A DNA stretch of 64,000 nt from Shewanella zhangzhouensis (GCF_019457615.1 NZ_CP080414.1:4351501-4415500), one strand, 5' to 3'. Shown: positions 44,720 to 54,078, counted from the stretch's first letter. Numbers and translations: made by a program. Notes: generated from the letters alone by a model not told the origin.

Positions 44720-45466
44720 TTGTTTCCCATCCAGATAGCGCCAAACGATCCACGTCTTACACAAATTTGTGCCCGTTGGGACCTGATGCCCAATGACGAT
44801 GCCGAATTTTCCCTGCTGTTTGAGGAAGACGTACTCACGCTGAAAAAGCGTGACGAACCCAAGCTCGGCGGCATCATGGTGGACTTTGTGTCTGGCGCCG
44901 TTGCCCACAGACGCAAGTTCGGTGGCGGCCGTGGCCAGGCCATTGCCAAGGCAGTGGGCCTAAAGGCCGGGGCAACGCCAACTGTGGTGGACGGCACCGC
45001 GGGCCTTGGGCGGGATGCTTTTGTGCTGGCGAGTCTTGGCTGCCGGGTACTACTGATAGAACGCCATCCAGTGGTAGCGGCCTTGCTTGAAGACGGCCTG
45101 CGCCGTGCTTATCTCGATGGTGAAATTGGACCCTGGATGCAGCAGCGAATGCAACTGGTGCATGGCTCCAGTCTTGAAGCACTGGACAATCTCGAAGACA
45201 AACCCGACGTGGTGTACCTGGACCCCATGTATCCACACAGGGAAAAATCCGCACTGGTGAAAAAGGAGATGCGGGTATTCCAGTCGCTGGTTGGTGCCGA
45301 CACAGATGCCGATGGTCTGCTTGCTCCGGCGCTGAGGCTGGCGCAAAAACGGGTGGTGGTAAAGCGGCCCGACTATGCCGAAGATCTCGATGGCATCAAA
45401 CCCAGCACCCGCATCGAGACCAAGAAAAACCGCTTCGACGTGTATGTCAAAGCGGCCATGGGCTGA
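44720..45466 (+). CDS. rsmJ: 16S rRNA m2G1516 methyltransferase RsmJ
   Basis: 248 residues. The SAM motif is VVDGTAGLGRDAFVLASLG at about 88-106 with VLLIERHPVVAALL after it, and the catalytic segment is YLDPMYPHREKSALVKKEM. RsmJ methylates G1516 of 16S rRNA. The likely start is a TTG at 44720 behind AGGA; MFPIQIAPNDPRL follows. It is usually paired with prlC in E. coli, but here prlC is about 20 kb away. Confidence 0.95.
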   Translation: MFPIQIAPNDPRLTQICARWDLMPNDDAEFSLLFEEDVLTLKKRDEPKLGGIMVDFVSGAVAHRRKFGGGRGQAIAKAVGLKAGATPTVVDGTAGLGRDAFVLASLGCRVLLIERHPVVAALLEDGLRRAYLDGEIGPWMQQRMQLVHGSSLEALDNLEDKPDVVYLDPMYPHREKSALVKKEMRVFQSLVGADTDADGLLAPALRLAQKRVVVKRPDYAEDLDGIKPSTRIETKKNRFDVYVKAAMG

Positions 45467-45471
45467 TTGGC

Positions 45472-46347
45472 TCAGTTAGCAGGCCGTTTAAAGCGCTGCC
45501 ACAGACTGGGTAACAGTGAAGACACTATCATTCCGGCCATCAGCATGTACTGGGTGTGGCTGTATTGCTCACCAATCAGCAGCACACCCAGGGCAATACC
45601 CGTGATGGGGTTGGCAATGCCACCAAAGGTAAAGTCGACAATACTCATCCGCTGCATCAAAAACACATACAGACCATAAGCAAGCACAGTGTTGAAGAGC
45701 ACAATCCAGGCGATGCCGGCAAACTCTCGGCCACTGATACCATCTGCCACAGCCACAAATCCACTTGGTGCAATTAGCCACTGACCGATACTGACCAACG
45801 CCAACAGGGCGCCACCCAGAATCAATTGCCACACCAGCACATCCCACCAATGTAGCCTGCCACTCAGGGTTTGAGTCATACGACTACCCAAAATGATGCA
45901 ACTTATTGCGGCAAACATGGCGGCAAGTCCTACGGGATTCAGTGTCAAGCTGGCGGGGTTAAAGAGCATTAATCCCAAAACCAACAACAAGACGCCAGCC
46001 AATATCTGTGGCCCTGTAGGCTTATGCTTTAGCACCAGAAACTGGAAGATCATCGCAAACAGGGGAACGGACACCATGCCCACACCCGAGATAGCCGATG
46101 GCAAGGTATGGGCCATGACAAAAATCAAACTGAAGAAGAGTGCTATGTTCACAGCCCCTAATTTCAGCAGCGCCAACCCATGATCACGGACGGGAAACTT
46201 AGGGCGAAAACACCAGAGAATTACCCCCGCTGGCAGAGCGCGAATTGCCCCCAAAAGCAGGGGCGGCCAGTCGGGTAAAGTGTATTGCGTCACCCCATAA
46301 GTGGTTCCCCACAGGGCCGCAGTCAATAGGGCTAAAATTATATTCAT
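45472..46347 (-). CDS. EamA/DMT-family transporter
   Basis: 291 residues, about ten transmembrane segments in two EamA repeats (about 3-135 and 145-285). AALWGTTYGVTQY is the typical first-repeat start. Members export amino acids, amines or drugs. It is divergent from a MarR-type regulator with strong operator repeats between them, so expression is probably repressed until a toxic ligand appears. It faces rsmJ tail to tail with 5 bases between. Confidence 0.9.
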   Translation of the reverse strand: MNIILALLTAALWGTTYGVTQYTLPDWPPLLLGAIRALPAGVILWCFRPKFPVRDHGLALLKLGAVNIALFFSLIFVMAHTLPSAISGVGMVSVPLFAMIFQFLVLKHKPTGPQILAGVLLLVLGLMLFNPASLTLNPVGLAAMFAAISCIILGSRMTQTLSGRLHWWDVLVWQLILGGALLALVSIGQWLIAPSGFVAVADGISGREFAGIAWIVLFNTVLAYGLYVFLMQRMSIVDFTFGGIANPITGIALGVLLIGEQYSHTQYMLMAGMIVSSLLPSLWQRFKRPAN

Positions 46348-46350
46348 ACA

Positions 46351-46428
46351 AAGTATCTTTATATTGAGATTGTTTTCAGGCTAACGCAGAAAAAACTTTT
46401 CGTAAAGTATCTTTATGCTAAGATACTT
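46351..46428. promoter_or_regulatory. Operator repeats between EamA transporter and MarR regulator
   Basis: AAGTATCTT occurs at 46351-46359 and 46405-46413, and as its reverse complement AAGATACTT at 46420-46428. The last two form a 9-bp inverted repeat with a 6-base spacer just upstream of the regulator gene. This fits MarR dimer binding at both divergent promoters. Confidence 0.8.
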
Positions 46429-46456
46429 TTATACTAATGAAAGTATGAGATTTTAT

Positions 46457-46939
46457 ATGGACGCCGTAGATAAAATTTTGGCGCAGTGGGCAAAAGAGAA
46501 ACCCGACATGGATACCCTTTCCATGGGTGTCATGGGTCGTCTGGCAAGACTCACCAAACATCTGGAGCAGGAAATCGCGCTTTGCCATAAGGCCTATGGT
46601 CTCAAACCCGGCGAGTTTGATGTACTCGCCACCCTGAGACGAAGCGGTGCTCCCTATCGGCTCACACCGTCGGATTTGCTGTCTGCCATGATGCTCACAT
46701 CCGGTGCCATGACCAACCGACTCGACCGCTTGGAAGCGAAGGGGTTTATTGCCCGGGAGCACTGCCAGAAAGACAGACGCAGTGTCGAAGTTTGTCTGAC
46801 TCCCAAGGGAATTTCAACCCTGGCGCAGGTACTCTCGCGTCATGTCGAGACGCAAAATCGGGTACTGTCCAAGTTGAGCCGGGATGAGCAACTGCTCCTC
46901 AGCCGGCTATTGAAAGATTGGCTTGCTCATTTTGAGTAA
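46457..46939 (+). CDS. MarR-family transcriptional regulator
   Basis: 160 residues. The central winged helix has GEFDVLATLRRSG (about 53-65), SDLLSAMMLTSGAMTNRLDRLEAKGFI as recognition helix and a wing with KDRRSVEVCLTPKG, flanked by dimerisation helices. I prefer ATG 46457 (MDAVDKIL) over 46445 because GAGA lies at a workable distance; both are possible. It is divergent from the EamA transporter and probably represses it and itself. The ligand is unknown. Confidence 0.9.
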   Translation: MDAVDKILAQWAKEKPDMDTLSMGVMGRLARLTKHLEQEIALCHKAYGLKPGEFDVLATLRRSGAPYRLTPSDLLSAMMLTSGAMTNRLDRLEAKGFIAREHCQKDRRSVEVCLTPKGISTLAQVLSRHVETQNRVLSKLSRDEQLLLSRLLKDWLAHFE

Positions 46940-47943
46940 GTGTCGTTGGGATCCACATTCACGGCTCAGACTATCAGCGGTATCCGGAACTGTTCGTTAC
47001 TTTATTGCGCTTAGGCGCTCATGACCTGACTTACAAGCAGAGGTGTTAAGTGTAACCTTTGAGTCTTTTCTTTTATTTAAGCCGCTGGCACCGACCCAGT
47101 ATCCGGCTTAGTCCCCCAAAGAGATCAGCACACCTTCCGCCCCCTTACCACCGGGCTGGCATCCGTGAACCACGGACAAAACCGCGCGGATACCTCCTCT
47201 GGCATATTGGCAAAAACACCTCAAAAAGCGATAGGTGGAGATGTGCTGCACATCGCACCACAGATAAAAATCTCTCATCTGTTAAGCTTTGACTTCTTCT
47301 TTACATCTGGGTTGCTCAGGCAAAAATGGCGCCAGACCAGGCGTGAAATAGCATGAGGCCCTGCATAGTCCGAAGGCTCATTCAATCGCTGCACTGGGAC
47401 TTGAGCTTGGGCCTGAGTGGTCAAAGGCCAATAGAGACACTGACACGGGCACGGTAGGCCAGTCCGAAATTTACGGAAGTTTCACGCTAACCCCATCGTC
47501 CCAACCTCGCAGAACGATACCAAATAAAGCATCCATCAAATCATCAAAGAAAGTAATGTGAATTAAAAACAACGCTTTAATTATCAATTAATGATTAAAT
47601 AGATGAAATAAATTACCCTGTAAACAATATAAATCATTGGGAAGTCATCTAACGCCTACCCATTGCATCAGATGGAACTACAGCACTTAACAGACAGCAA
47701 ATCACCGAATCGAAGGAGTTATCAGGTCGATTGTCAGTTTTTATTTGGGTAGTGGAACACGTGCTCACGATGTCTGGAATGCAACAAACGGAAGTCGCGG
47801 ATTGAAGGCCTCGCTCCGCAGGCACCTCAGGAACACCTTATATGACCCAACGATAATAGATGAAAATAAATCACCAGAGATGCGGGGTAATGCCATCCAA
47901 ACCTGCCGGAATAAACCAAACAGGAATGGCCGCAAAAACAGAC
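46940..47943. other. Gene-poor 1-kb stretch
   Basis: I find no supported gene. Short open frames exist on both strands but they overlap one another and have no ribosome binding site or family look. A tract from 47520 to 47660 is AT-rich. In frame from 46937 there is a 33-codon run reading SVVGIHIHGSDYQRYPELFV, which could be a gene remnant. This may be decayed or transferred DNA. Confidence 0.55.
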
Positions 47944-48246
47944 TCAGGAGAGTTTCACTCCGTACTTTTTGAAGTACCAAAAGATGGCTGGCAGCTCGAG
48001 TACAAAGTAGCTGACCAAAGTAAACCAGAACCAATTCACCTCAGTAAAAAGCAAATTAAAGGCTGCACCTGTACCCCAGTATTTCATCCCCACTGTCAGC
48101 AGGGCCAACCCGGAGGCGCCCAGGTCGCAGATGGAAATACGTTGAAAATCGCTGCCTGCAACCCTGGGATATACCAAGCCGTAAGCCAACACTATGATCG
48201 CCAGATTCAGTAATACAACTGCCAACTCGGGCGTAAAACCGCTCAT
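47944..48246 (-). CDS. Small inner-membrane protein, unknown
   Basis: 100 residues with three hydrophobic segments (about 8-27, 45-62 and 72-90; ELAVVLLNLAIIVLAYGLVY, LGASGLALLTVGMKYW, WFWFTLVSYFVLELPAIFW), ending in FKKYGVKLS. GGAG lies six bases before ATG 48246. I do not recognise a family. It borders the gene-poor region on its 3' side and the binding-protein gene upstream. Confidence 0.62.
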   Translation of the reverse strand: MSGFTPELAVVLLNLAIIVLAYGLVYPRVAGSDFQRISICDLGASGLALLTVGMKYWGTGAAFNLLFTEVNWFWFTLVSYFVLELPAIFWYFKKYGVKLS

Positions 48247-48327
48247 ACCACACTCCACCAACTGCTTATGGGTCCATCATACTCCCCGGCATGGTGATAA
48301 AGCCACGTCATACGCCAATAGAACGGA

Positions 48328-49074
48328 TTAAGGACTGCCGCTGACTTCCAATGCCTGACGACGGTAGGACTCAATTAACCCTTCACGGGTCATGCTTCCC
48401 AACACCTTTTCCAGGGGTTTGGCCAAGGCAGCATTCTTGGGGTGCAGTATGGGGTAGCCGTAAACTTTTTCCAGCACCCCCGCCATTTTCAGATTCGCGT
48501 GGGGGAAGGCGCCGCTGGCGAGCAGCGACATCACGTCGACCTCCATATCCACGTACACATCGGTTCTGCCGGCGAGTAATTTTCGAATCCCGGTCTCCCA
48601 GTCATTGGCGATGGAAAGATTTTCCGGCTTGATGAGAGGCACGAGGCGAGTCTCAGCCAATACAGAGCCACGGCGGTATTCCACTCTTAAATCGTACAGG
48701 GCCAGATCTTCCCACTGTTGCAGGACCAAGTCCTCCCTGGTGGTTAACGCTGCCACATTGCTCCATGCCACCGCCACAGGCACCAAAATCAGGTTGGGAT
48801 GCAGCACGATAAAGTCTTGGGTTCGGGCGAGATCGCCATCGACAGCACCCTGTGCCAACAGAAGTTCGCCTCGCTTATCCGGATATATACGGACTTCGTA
48901 TTCCTTGCCCAGTCGCTTAAAGGCTTCGTCATACACCAGTTGCAACCATTTATAGCCGCTGTTGTTTTCATCCCTGGCATTAATAAACACCAGTGGAGCC
49001 TCTTCGCCCCTGACACCAAAACACAGGCTGATAAGCACGAGCAAGATTCCATAAAACTCGCGAATTTTTGCCAC
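48328..49074 (-). CDS. Periplasmic solute-binding protein, family 3 type
   Basis: 248 residues with a signal peptide (hydrophobic 8-20, cleavage near GVRG/E). It has an amino-acid-binding-protein-like fold: an N-lobe with FINARDENNSGYKWLQLVYDEAF, a hinge, and the C-lobe with GRTDVYVDMEVDVMSL and a last helix region. Transporter genes are absent, so it may be a stand-alone sensor or an orphan binding protein, as many Shewanella and Vibrio have. The start is GTG 49074 behind AAGGGG. Confidence 0.8.
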   Translation of the reverse strand: MAKIREFYGILLVLISLCFGVRGEEAPLVFINARDENNSGYKWLQLVYDEAFKRLGKEYEVRIYPDKRGELLLAQGAVDGDLARTQDFIVLHPNLILVPVAVAWSNVAALTTREDLVLQQWEDLALYDLRVEYRRGSVLAETRLVPLIKPENLSIANDWETGIRKLLAGRTDVYVDMEVDVMSLLASGAFPHANLKMAGVLEKVYGYPILHPKNAALAKPLEKVLGSMTREGLIESYRRQALEVSGSP

Positions 49075-49321
49075 TGTTAACCCCTTGGTATTCCTTACTC
49101 TCGAGTGGTTGGCTGCGCCATCTTGGGCAGGGCCTCAAGCCTGTTCTCAGTATAGGACGCCTTATCGCAGCGCTGCGGCAAACTTCCTCCTCTTTTAACC
49201 TGATTTGTGCCTGCACAATTAACCCAAGACTAATGGGGCAAAAAAGCCGATAATTGCGCTAATTTTTAGGCGGTCTTGCCGCAGGGCAACTTCATTTGCC
49301 CGCAACATCTGGAATTATCCC

Positions 49322-51505
49322 ATGGAAATCAAAGTTAATTTTCTCGATAACCTGAGACTCGAAGCCAAATTTGACGACTTCACAGTGGTTGCCGACCAAC
49401 CTATTCGCTACAAGGGCGATGGCTCCGCCCCCAGTCCGTTCGACTACTTCCTGGCTTCTTCCGCCCTGTGCGCTGCCTATTTCGTTAAGGTGTACTGCGT
49501 ATCGCGGGATATTCCCACCGAAGGTATCCGCCTGTCGCAAAACAACATCGTTGACCCGGAAAACCGCTATAACCAGCAGTTCAAAATTCAGGTGGAATTG
49601 CCAGAGAGCATCAGCGACAAAGACCGCGAAGGCATTCTGCGCTCCATCGACCGCTGCACCGTGAAAAAAGTTGTCCAGACTGGCCCCGAGTTCGTTATCG
49701 AAACCGTGGAAAACCTCGACGAAGACGCTCAGGCCATGCTGATGGTGACGCCCGATGCCGACCACAGCACCTTTATTCTGGGTAAGGATCTGCCACTGGA
49801 GCAGACCATCGCCAACATGACCACCAAACTGGCTGAGCTGGGGATGAAGATTGAAATCTCCAGCTGGCGCAACCTGGTGCCCAATGTCTGGTCGCTGCAC
49901 ATCCGCGACGCCGCCTCGCCCATGTGTTTTACCAACGGCAAAGGCGCCACCAAAGAAAGCGCCCTGTGTTCGGCACTGGGTGAGTTTATCGAACGCCTCA
50001 GCTGCAACTTCTTCTATAACGATCAGTATTTTGGTGAAGAAATTGCCAATGCCGAGTTCGTGCATTATCCCAACGAAAAGTGGTTCCCACTGGAAGAGGA
50101 CGACTCCCTGCCCGCAGGCCTGCTGGACGAGTATTGCCTGGATATTTACGACAACGATGGCGAGCTTAGCGGTTCACATCTGGTGGACACCAACTCGGGC
50201 AACTATGAGCGCGGTATCTGCGCCATTCCCTACACCCGCCACAGCGATGGCGAGACCGTATATTTCCCGTCCAACCTGATTGAAAACCTGTTCCTCAGCA
50301 ACGGCATGAGCGCAGGCAACAATCTGGCCGAAGCCAAGGTACAGTGTCTGTCGGAAATCTTCGAGCGCGCGGTTAAACGCCAAATTATCGAAGAAGAAAT
50401 TGCCCTGCCGGACGTGCCTAAAAAGGTGCTGGCCAAGTACCCCAGCATAGTGGCGGGTATCGAAGCGCTGGAGGCCCAGGGCTTCCCGGTGGTGGTAAAA
50501 GATGCCTCCCTCGGCGGCCAGTTTCCGGTGATGTGCGTAACCCTGATGAACCCACGCACCGGCGGTGTATTTGCCTCCTTCGGCGCCCACCCAAGCCTGG
50601 AAGTGGCGCTGGAGCGCAGCCTCACCGAGCTGCTGCAGGGCCGCAGCTTCGAGGGCCTGAACGATGTGCAAAAGCCGACCTTCAACAGCATGGCGGTGCA
50701 GGAGCCGGAGAACTTCGTCGAGCACTTTATCGACTCCACCGGGGTGATCTCCTGGCGCTTCTTCAGTGCCAAACACGACTATGAGTTTGTGGAGTGGGAT
50801 TTCTCCGGCACCAATGAAGAAGAATCCGCCGCCCTGTTCGGCATTCTCGAAGACCTGGGTCTTGAGGCCTACATCGCTGAATTCACTGCCCTTGGCAGCG
50901 CCTGCCGCATTCTGGTACCCGGCTACTCAGAGGTGTATCCGGTGACCGACCTGATTTGGGACAACACCAATAAGGCATTGGATTTCCGTGAAGATATCCT
51001 CAACCTGCACCGCCTGAGTGACGATGAGCTTGCCGATTTGGTTGAGCGCTTAGAAGAGAGCGAGCTGGATAACTACACCGACATCATCACCCTGATTGGT
51101 ATCGAGTTCGATGAAAACACCGTCTGGGGTCAGCTGACCATTCTCGAGCTCAAGCTGCTGTGCTACCTGGCGCTGGGCGAGCTTGAAGCGGCCCAGGAAC
51201 TGACCGAAACCTTCCTGCAGTACAACGACAACACCGTAAAACGCGGCCTCTTCTATCAGGCCATGTCGGCAGTACTGGAAATCAGCCTGGATGATGAGCT
51301 CGTGCTGGAAGACTACCGCCATAACCTCACCCGCATGTTCGGCGAAGAGACCATGGATGCGGTCATCGGCTCGGTGGAAGGTTCAGTGCGTTTCTATGGC
51401 CTCACCCCAACCAGCACAAAACTGGAAGGACTGGATCGCCATCAGCGTTTGATTGAAAGCTACAAGAAGCTGCACGCCGCCCGCGCCAAACTGGCCGGAT
51501 TGTAA
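49322..51505 (+). CDS. OsmC-YcaO fusion protein
   Basis: 727 residues with three parts. (1) OsmC/Ohr-like domain, 1-140, with Cys50 (SSALCAAYF) and Cys112 (IDRCTVKK) at the two redox positions of that family. (2) YcaO domain, about 160-555, with GKGATKESALCSALGEFIERLS at 207-228 and GMSAGNNLAEAKVQCLSEIFER at 328-349 as the ATP/Mg sites. (3) A helical C-terminal part, 560-727, like that of E. coli YcaO. E. coli YcaO lacks the OsmC part and affects RimO-dependent S12 methylthiolation; YcaO enzymes activate amides with ATP. The combined protein corresponds to a known but unassigned family (TIGR03549). Single gene with its own terminator. Confidence 0.93.
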   Translation: MEIKVNFLDNLRLEAKFDDFTVVADQPIRYKGDGSAPSPFDYFLASSALCAAYFVKVYCVSRDIPTEGIRLSQNNIVDPENRYNQQFKIQVELPESISDKDREGILRSIDRCTVKKVVQTGPEFVIETVENLDEDAQAMLMVTPDADHSTFILGKDLPLEQTIANMTTKLAELGMKIEISSWRNLVPNVWSLHIRDAASPMCFTNGKGATKESALCSALGEFIERLSCNFFYNDQYFGEEIANAEFVHYPNEKWFPLEEDDSLPAGLLDEYCLDIYDNDGELSGSHLVDTNSGNYERGICAIPYTRHSDGETVYFPSNLIENLFLSNGMSAGNNLAEAKVQCLSEIFERAVKRQIIEEEIALPDVPKKVLAKYPSIVAGIEALEAQGFPVVVKDASLGGQFPVMCVTLMNPRTGGVFASFGAHPSLEVALERSLTELLQGRSFEGLNDVQKPTFNSMAVQEPENFVEHFIDSTGVISWRFFSAKHDYEFVEWDFSGTNEEESAALFGILEDLGLEAYIAEFTALGSACRILVPGYSEVYPVTDLIWDNTNKALDFREDILNLHRLSDDELADLVERLEESELDNYTDIITLIGIEFDENTVWGQLTILELKLLCYLALGELEAAQELTETFLQYNDNTVKRGLFYQAMSAVLEISLDDELVLEDYRHNLTRMFGEETMDAVIGSVEGSVRFYGLTPTSTKLEGLDRHQRLIESYKKLHAARAKLAGL

Positions 51506-51542
51506 TTCGCAGTTCTGCGTTACTGACGCAGAACCGGACATC

Positions 51543-51572
51543 AAAAAGCCAACCCCTTGGGTTGGCTTTTTT
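51543..51572. terminator. Terminator of the OsmC-YcaO gene
   Basis: AAAAAGCCAACCC-CTTG-GGTTGGCTTTTTT. A and T runs let it also serve the thioesterase gene that ends at 51592 on the minus strand. Confidence 0.93.
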
Positions 51573-51591
51573 GTTGGCAAGGAAACTGACG

Positions 51592-51990
51592 TCAGGCGGT
51601 GAGGTAGGCGCCAAGCAACTCGCGGATATCGGTTGGAATAGCCACGCTTTTTTCGGTCTGGTAGTCGTAATGCACCAGGGTGGTTTTGGCTTCGGCGGTC
51701 ATCTTGCCGGCCTGAAAACTCTGCTGCAGCACTTCAAAACTGGAGTTACCGATGCGGGAGATGCGGGAAACCACCTCAACCGGCTTGCCGTAATAGGTGG
51801 GCGCCGTAAAAGCGATGGTGAACCCGGCCACAATCAGGTTCCAGTGGTTCAGGTCCAATTCGGGGTTGAAGATGGCAAAAATCGGCTCGCGGGCGGCCTC
51901 AAACCAGACGGGGATCACCGTGTTATTGATATGGCCCAAACCATCGGTTTCGTTGAATCTGGGCTGAATACTGAGGTCAAACTGTGCCAT
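51592..51990 (-). CDS. YbgC/4HBT-type acyl-CoA thioesterase
   Basis: 132-residue single hotdog domain. Asp16 in ETDGLGHINN is the catalytic residue of the 4-hydroxybenzoyl-CoA thioesterase type, followed by the helix VIPVWFEAARE and the strands of the fold. It hydrolyses short or aromatic acyl-CoA esters. It lies 116 bases downstream of a long-chain acyl-CoA synthetase on the same strand, but a terminator hairpin stands between them. Confidence 0.9.
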   Translation of the reverse strand: MAQFDLSIQPRFNETDGLGHINNTVIPVWFEAAREPIFAIFNPELDLNHWNLIVAGFTIAFTAPTYYGKPVEVVSRISRIGNSSFEVLQQSFQAGKMTAEAKTTLVHYDYQTEKSVAIPTDIRELLGAYLTA

Positions 51991-52065
51991 AGGTTACTGT
52001 TCCTGTTGGATTTTGATTCTAATAGGCGCCAACAGTATATCAGGCTCTCAAGACCATGACAGAAA

Positions 52066-52095
52066 ATAACAGGCCGCCAGAAGGCGGCCTGTTAT
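52066..52095 (-). terminator. Terminator of the acyl-CoA synthetase gene
   Basis: ATAACAGGCCGCC-AGAA-GGCGGCCTGTTAT, a 13-bp stem; on the minus strand a TTTTC run follows. It is about ten bases after the stop at 52106. Confidence 0.88.
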
Positions 52096-52105
52096 CTCAT
52101 TGGGT

Positions 52106-53899
52106 TCAGTTGCCGTACATGGCACTGATTTCCCGCTGATACTTGTGATAAATCACCTTGCGCCTCAGCTTCAGCGTAGGGGTAATCAGCCCCGACTCCG
52201 TAGTGAAGGCATCTGGCAGCAGGGTGAACTTTTTAATTTGCTCAAAGCCTGCCAGACCTTCCTGCATCAGCTTAAGCCGCGCTTCAAAGTGCTCCAGCAC
52301 ATGGCTGTGACGAATAAGCTCCAGTGGCGATTCGTACTTCAGCCCTTTCTCCCTGGCCCAGGCTTCGAGCGCCTCATAGGCCGGCACAATCAGCGCCGTC
52401 ACATAGTTGCGGGCATCGGCAATCACCGCCACCTGCTCGATAAAGGGGCAACGACCCACAACACCTTCCACCCGCTGCGGTGCGATGTATTTGCCGTTAC
52501 TGGTCTTCATCAGCTCCTTGATACGATCGGTAATAAAGAGGTTACCGGCCTCATCCAGTCGCCCGGCATCACCGGTTTTAAACCAGCCATCGTCAAAGGC
52601 GCTGGCGGTATCTTCGGTGCGCTTGTAATAGCCGGTCATCACGGTATCGCCACGGACCAGAATTTCATCGTTTTCACCGATGCGGATTTCCACCTCGGGC
52701 AAACACTGACCGTTGGATCCGGGCACCCGGTTATCCAGGGTATTACAGGTTACCGTGGCCGTGGTTTCGGTGAGACCATAACCACAGAGCACGGGCACAT
52801 TGACCGCATTGAAAAAGGCGCCCACATCGGTGTTAAGCGCCGCACCGCCACAGGGCATAAATTTGAGTCTGCCACCCAGCACGTCACGGATCTTGCTGCC
52901 CACCAGTTTGTCAGCCAATCTGGCCTGCAGGGATAACAACAAGCCACCTTTGGCGCGGCCCTGAGCCACTTCAAAGCGGCGCCCACCCACTGACATGGCC
53001 CAGGCAAACAGGGCCTTGCGGGATGCCGGCGCCCGGGACAACTTGTCCTGCACCGCACTGTAGACTTTTTCAAGGAAGCGGGGCACGACGCAAAGGGTGT
53101 GAGGACGCACCGCCGCTATGGCTTCTTTTACGCGATTGGTGTCGGTCAGGTACACATTGCAGCCGCCGCGGCCAAGCACATAAAAACTCCATGCGCGTTC
53201 GAATATATGGCTCAGTGGCAAGAACGCCAGCGACACATCACCTTCAGTAAAGGCCAGGCGTTTGTCGTGCTGGCGAATGGTGGAAGCTATGGCTCTGTGG
53301 GGCAACATCACGCCCTTGGGCTCCCCCGTGGTGCCCGAGGTGTAGATAAGTGTCAGCAAGTCATCCAGATTGGCCTGCGCCAGGCGGGTTCCCAACTCCT
53401 TGGCCGCTTCGCCATCGGGTGCAGACATCAAAAGCTGGCTCAGGTGGAAGTCACTACCGTGGACCAGGGTCACAGCGTCATCAAACACCACTATCGACTT
53501 GAGCTGTGGGCACAGGGCACGCAGCTCGCAGGCAAGCCCGTAGCGCTCGGCGTTGTCCACAAACAGCCAACTGGCTTCGGCATCATTGAGTATGTAAGCC
53601 GCCTGCTCGAGGGTACTGGTGGGATAGATGGGCACGACCACGGCGCGAGCCTTGAGTGCGGCCACATCGGCAACCGTCCACTGTGGACAGTTGTTCGACA
53701 TAATACCCACCCTGGCCTGCACGTCCAACCCACCGGCAATCAATTGCATCGCCAGACTGTCACTGCTGTGATCGAAGGTCTTGCGGCTGACAGCATCCCA
53801 GGGAGCGGCCTTTTCGAAGCCTTTCAGGGCGATGGCATCGGGATTTTGTTGAGTCTTGGCTTTGAGCAGCCTGACCAGATGAAATTGCTCGAGTGACAT
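52106..53899 (-). CDS. Long-chain acyl-CoA synthetase (FAA1-type AMP-forming)
   Basis: 597 residues. The AMP-binding P-loop is YTSGTTGEPKG at 186-196, then GYGLTETTATVTCNT and TGDAGRLDE with FITDRIKELMKTSNGKYIAP, the A8-hinge and fatty-acid gate region of FAA1/FadD15-type enzymes. It activates fatty acids to acyl-CoA for membrane lipid use or beta-oxidation. It has no N-terminal membrane segment. I see no FadR or PsrA box upstream that is convincing. Confidence 0.95.
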   Translation of the reverse strand: MSLEQFHLVRLLKAKTQQNPDAIALKGFEKAAPWDAVSRKTFDHSSDSLAMQLIAGGLDVQARVGIMSNNCPQWTVADVAALKARAVVVPIYPTSTLEQAAYILNDAEASWLFVDNAERYGLACELRALCPQLKSIVVFDDAVTLVHGSDFHLSQLLMSAPDGEAAKELGTRLAQANLDDLLTLIYTSGTTGEPKGVMLPHRAIASTIRQHDKRLAFTEGDVSLAFLPLSHIFERAWSFYVLGRGGCNVYLTDTNRVKEAIAAVRPHTLCVVPRFLEKVYSAVQDKLSRAPASRKALFAWAMSVGGRRFEVAQGRAKGGLLLSLQARLADKLVGSKIRDVLGGRLKFMPCGGAALNTDVGAFFNAVNVPVLCGYGLTETTATVTCNTLDNRVPGSNGQCLPEVEIRIGENDEILVRGDTVMTGYYKRTEDTASAFDDGWFKTGDAGRLDEAGNLFITDRIKELMKTSNGKYIAPQRVEGVVGRCPFIEQVAVIADARNYVTALIVPAYEALEAWAREKGLKYESPLELIRHSHVLEHFEARLKLMQEGLAGFEQIKKFTLLPDAFTTESGLITPTLKLRRKVIYHKYQREISAMYGN

Positions 53900-54032
53900 G
53901 AGTTACCTGCCTGATAAACCGGGGACCTTGCAGCCACTTTGGCTTACAACTGTTCCTCTTTTTGGCGGCATTCTAGCCCAAGGCACACACAAAGGTAAGA
54001 GTTATTACTCTAAAATTGTCGAAAGAGTGAGC

Positions 54033-54057
54033 GCCACCCATGGAGTTTATGGGTGGC
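54033..54057 (-). terminator. Hairpin after the ABC permease gene
   Basis: GCCACCCAT-7 bases-ATGGGTGGC, 22 bases beyond the permease stop on the minus strand. The following T-run is weak (CTCTTTCGAC), so it may be a weak terminator or a stability element. Confidence 0.55.
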
Positions 54058-54078
54058 ACAGTCGTGGGTTAAGGAGGA

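Noticed and set aside
47745..48034. Overlapping plus and minus frames at the left of the small membrane protein gene
   Set aside because: Neither has a ribosome binding site or hydrophobic or domain pattern; they overlap each other and the real gene's 3' end.
49292..50065. 257-codon minus-strand frame opposite the OsmC domain
   Set aside because: Antisense to conserved OsmC and YcaO motifs, without a ribosome binding site.
49322..51505. RiPP (azoline peptide) biosynthesis cluster around the YcaO protein
   Set aside because: No precursor peptide, dehydrogenase or E1-like partner gene lies nearby, and the protein has the C-terminal part of E. coli YcaO.
52100..52936. 278-codon plus-strand frame opposite acyl-CoA synthetase
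   Set aside because: Antisense to the AMP-binding domain motifs of the synthetase.
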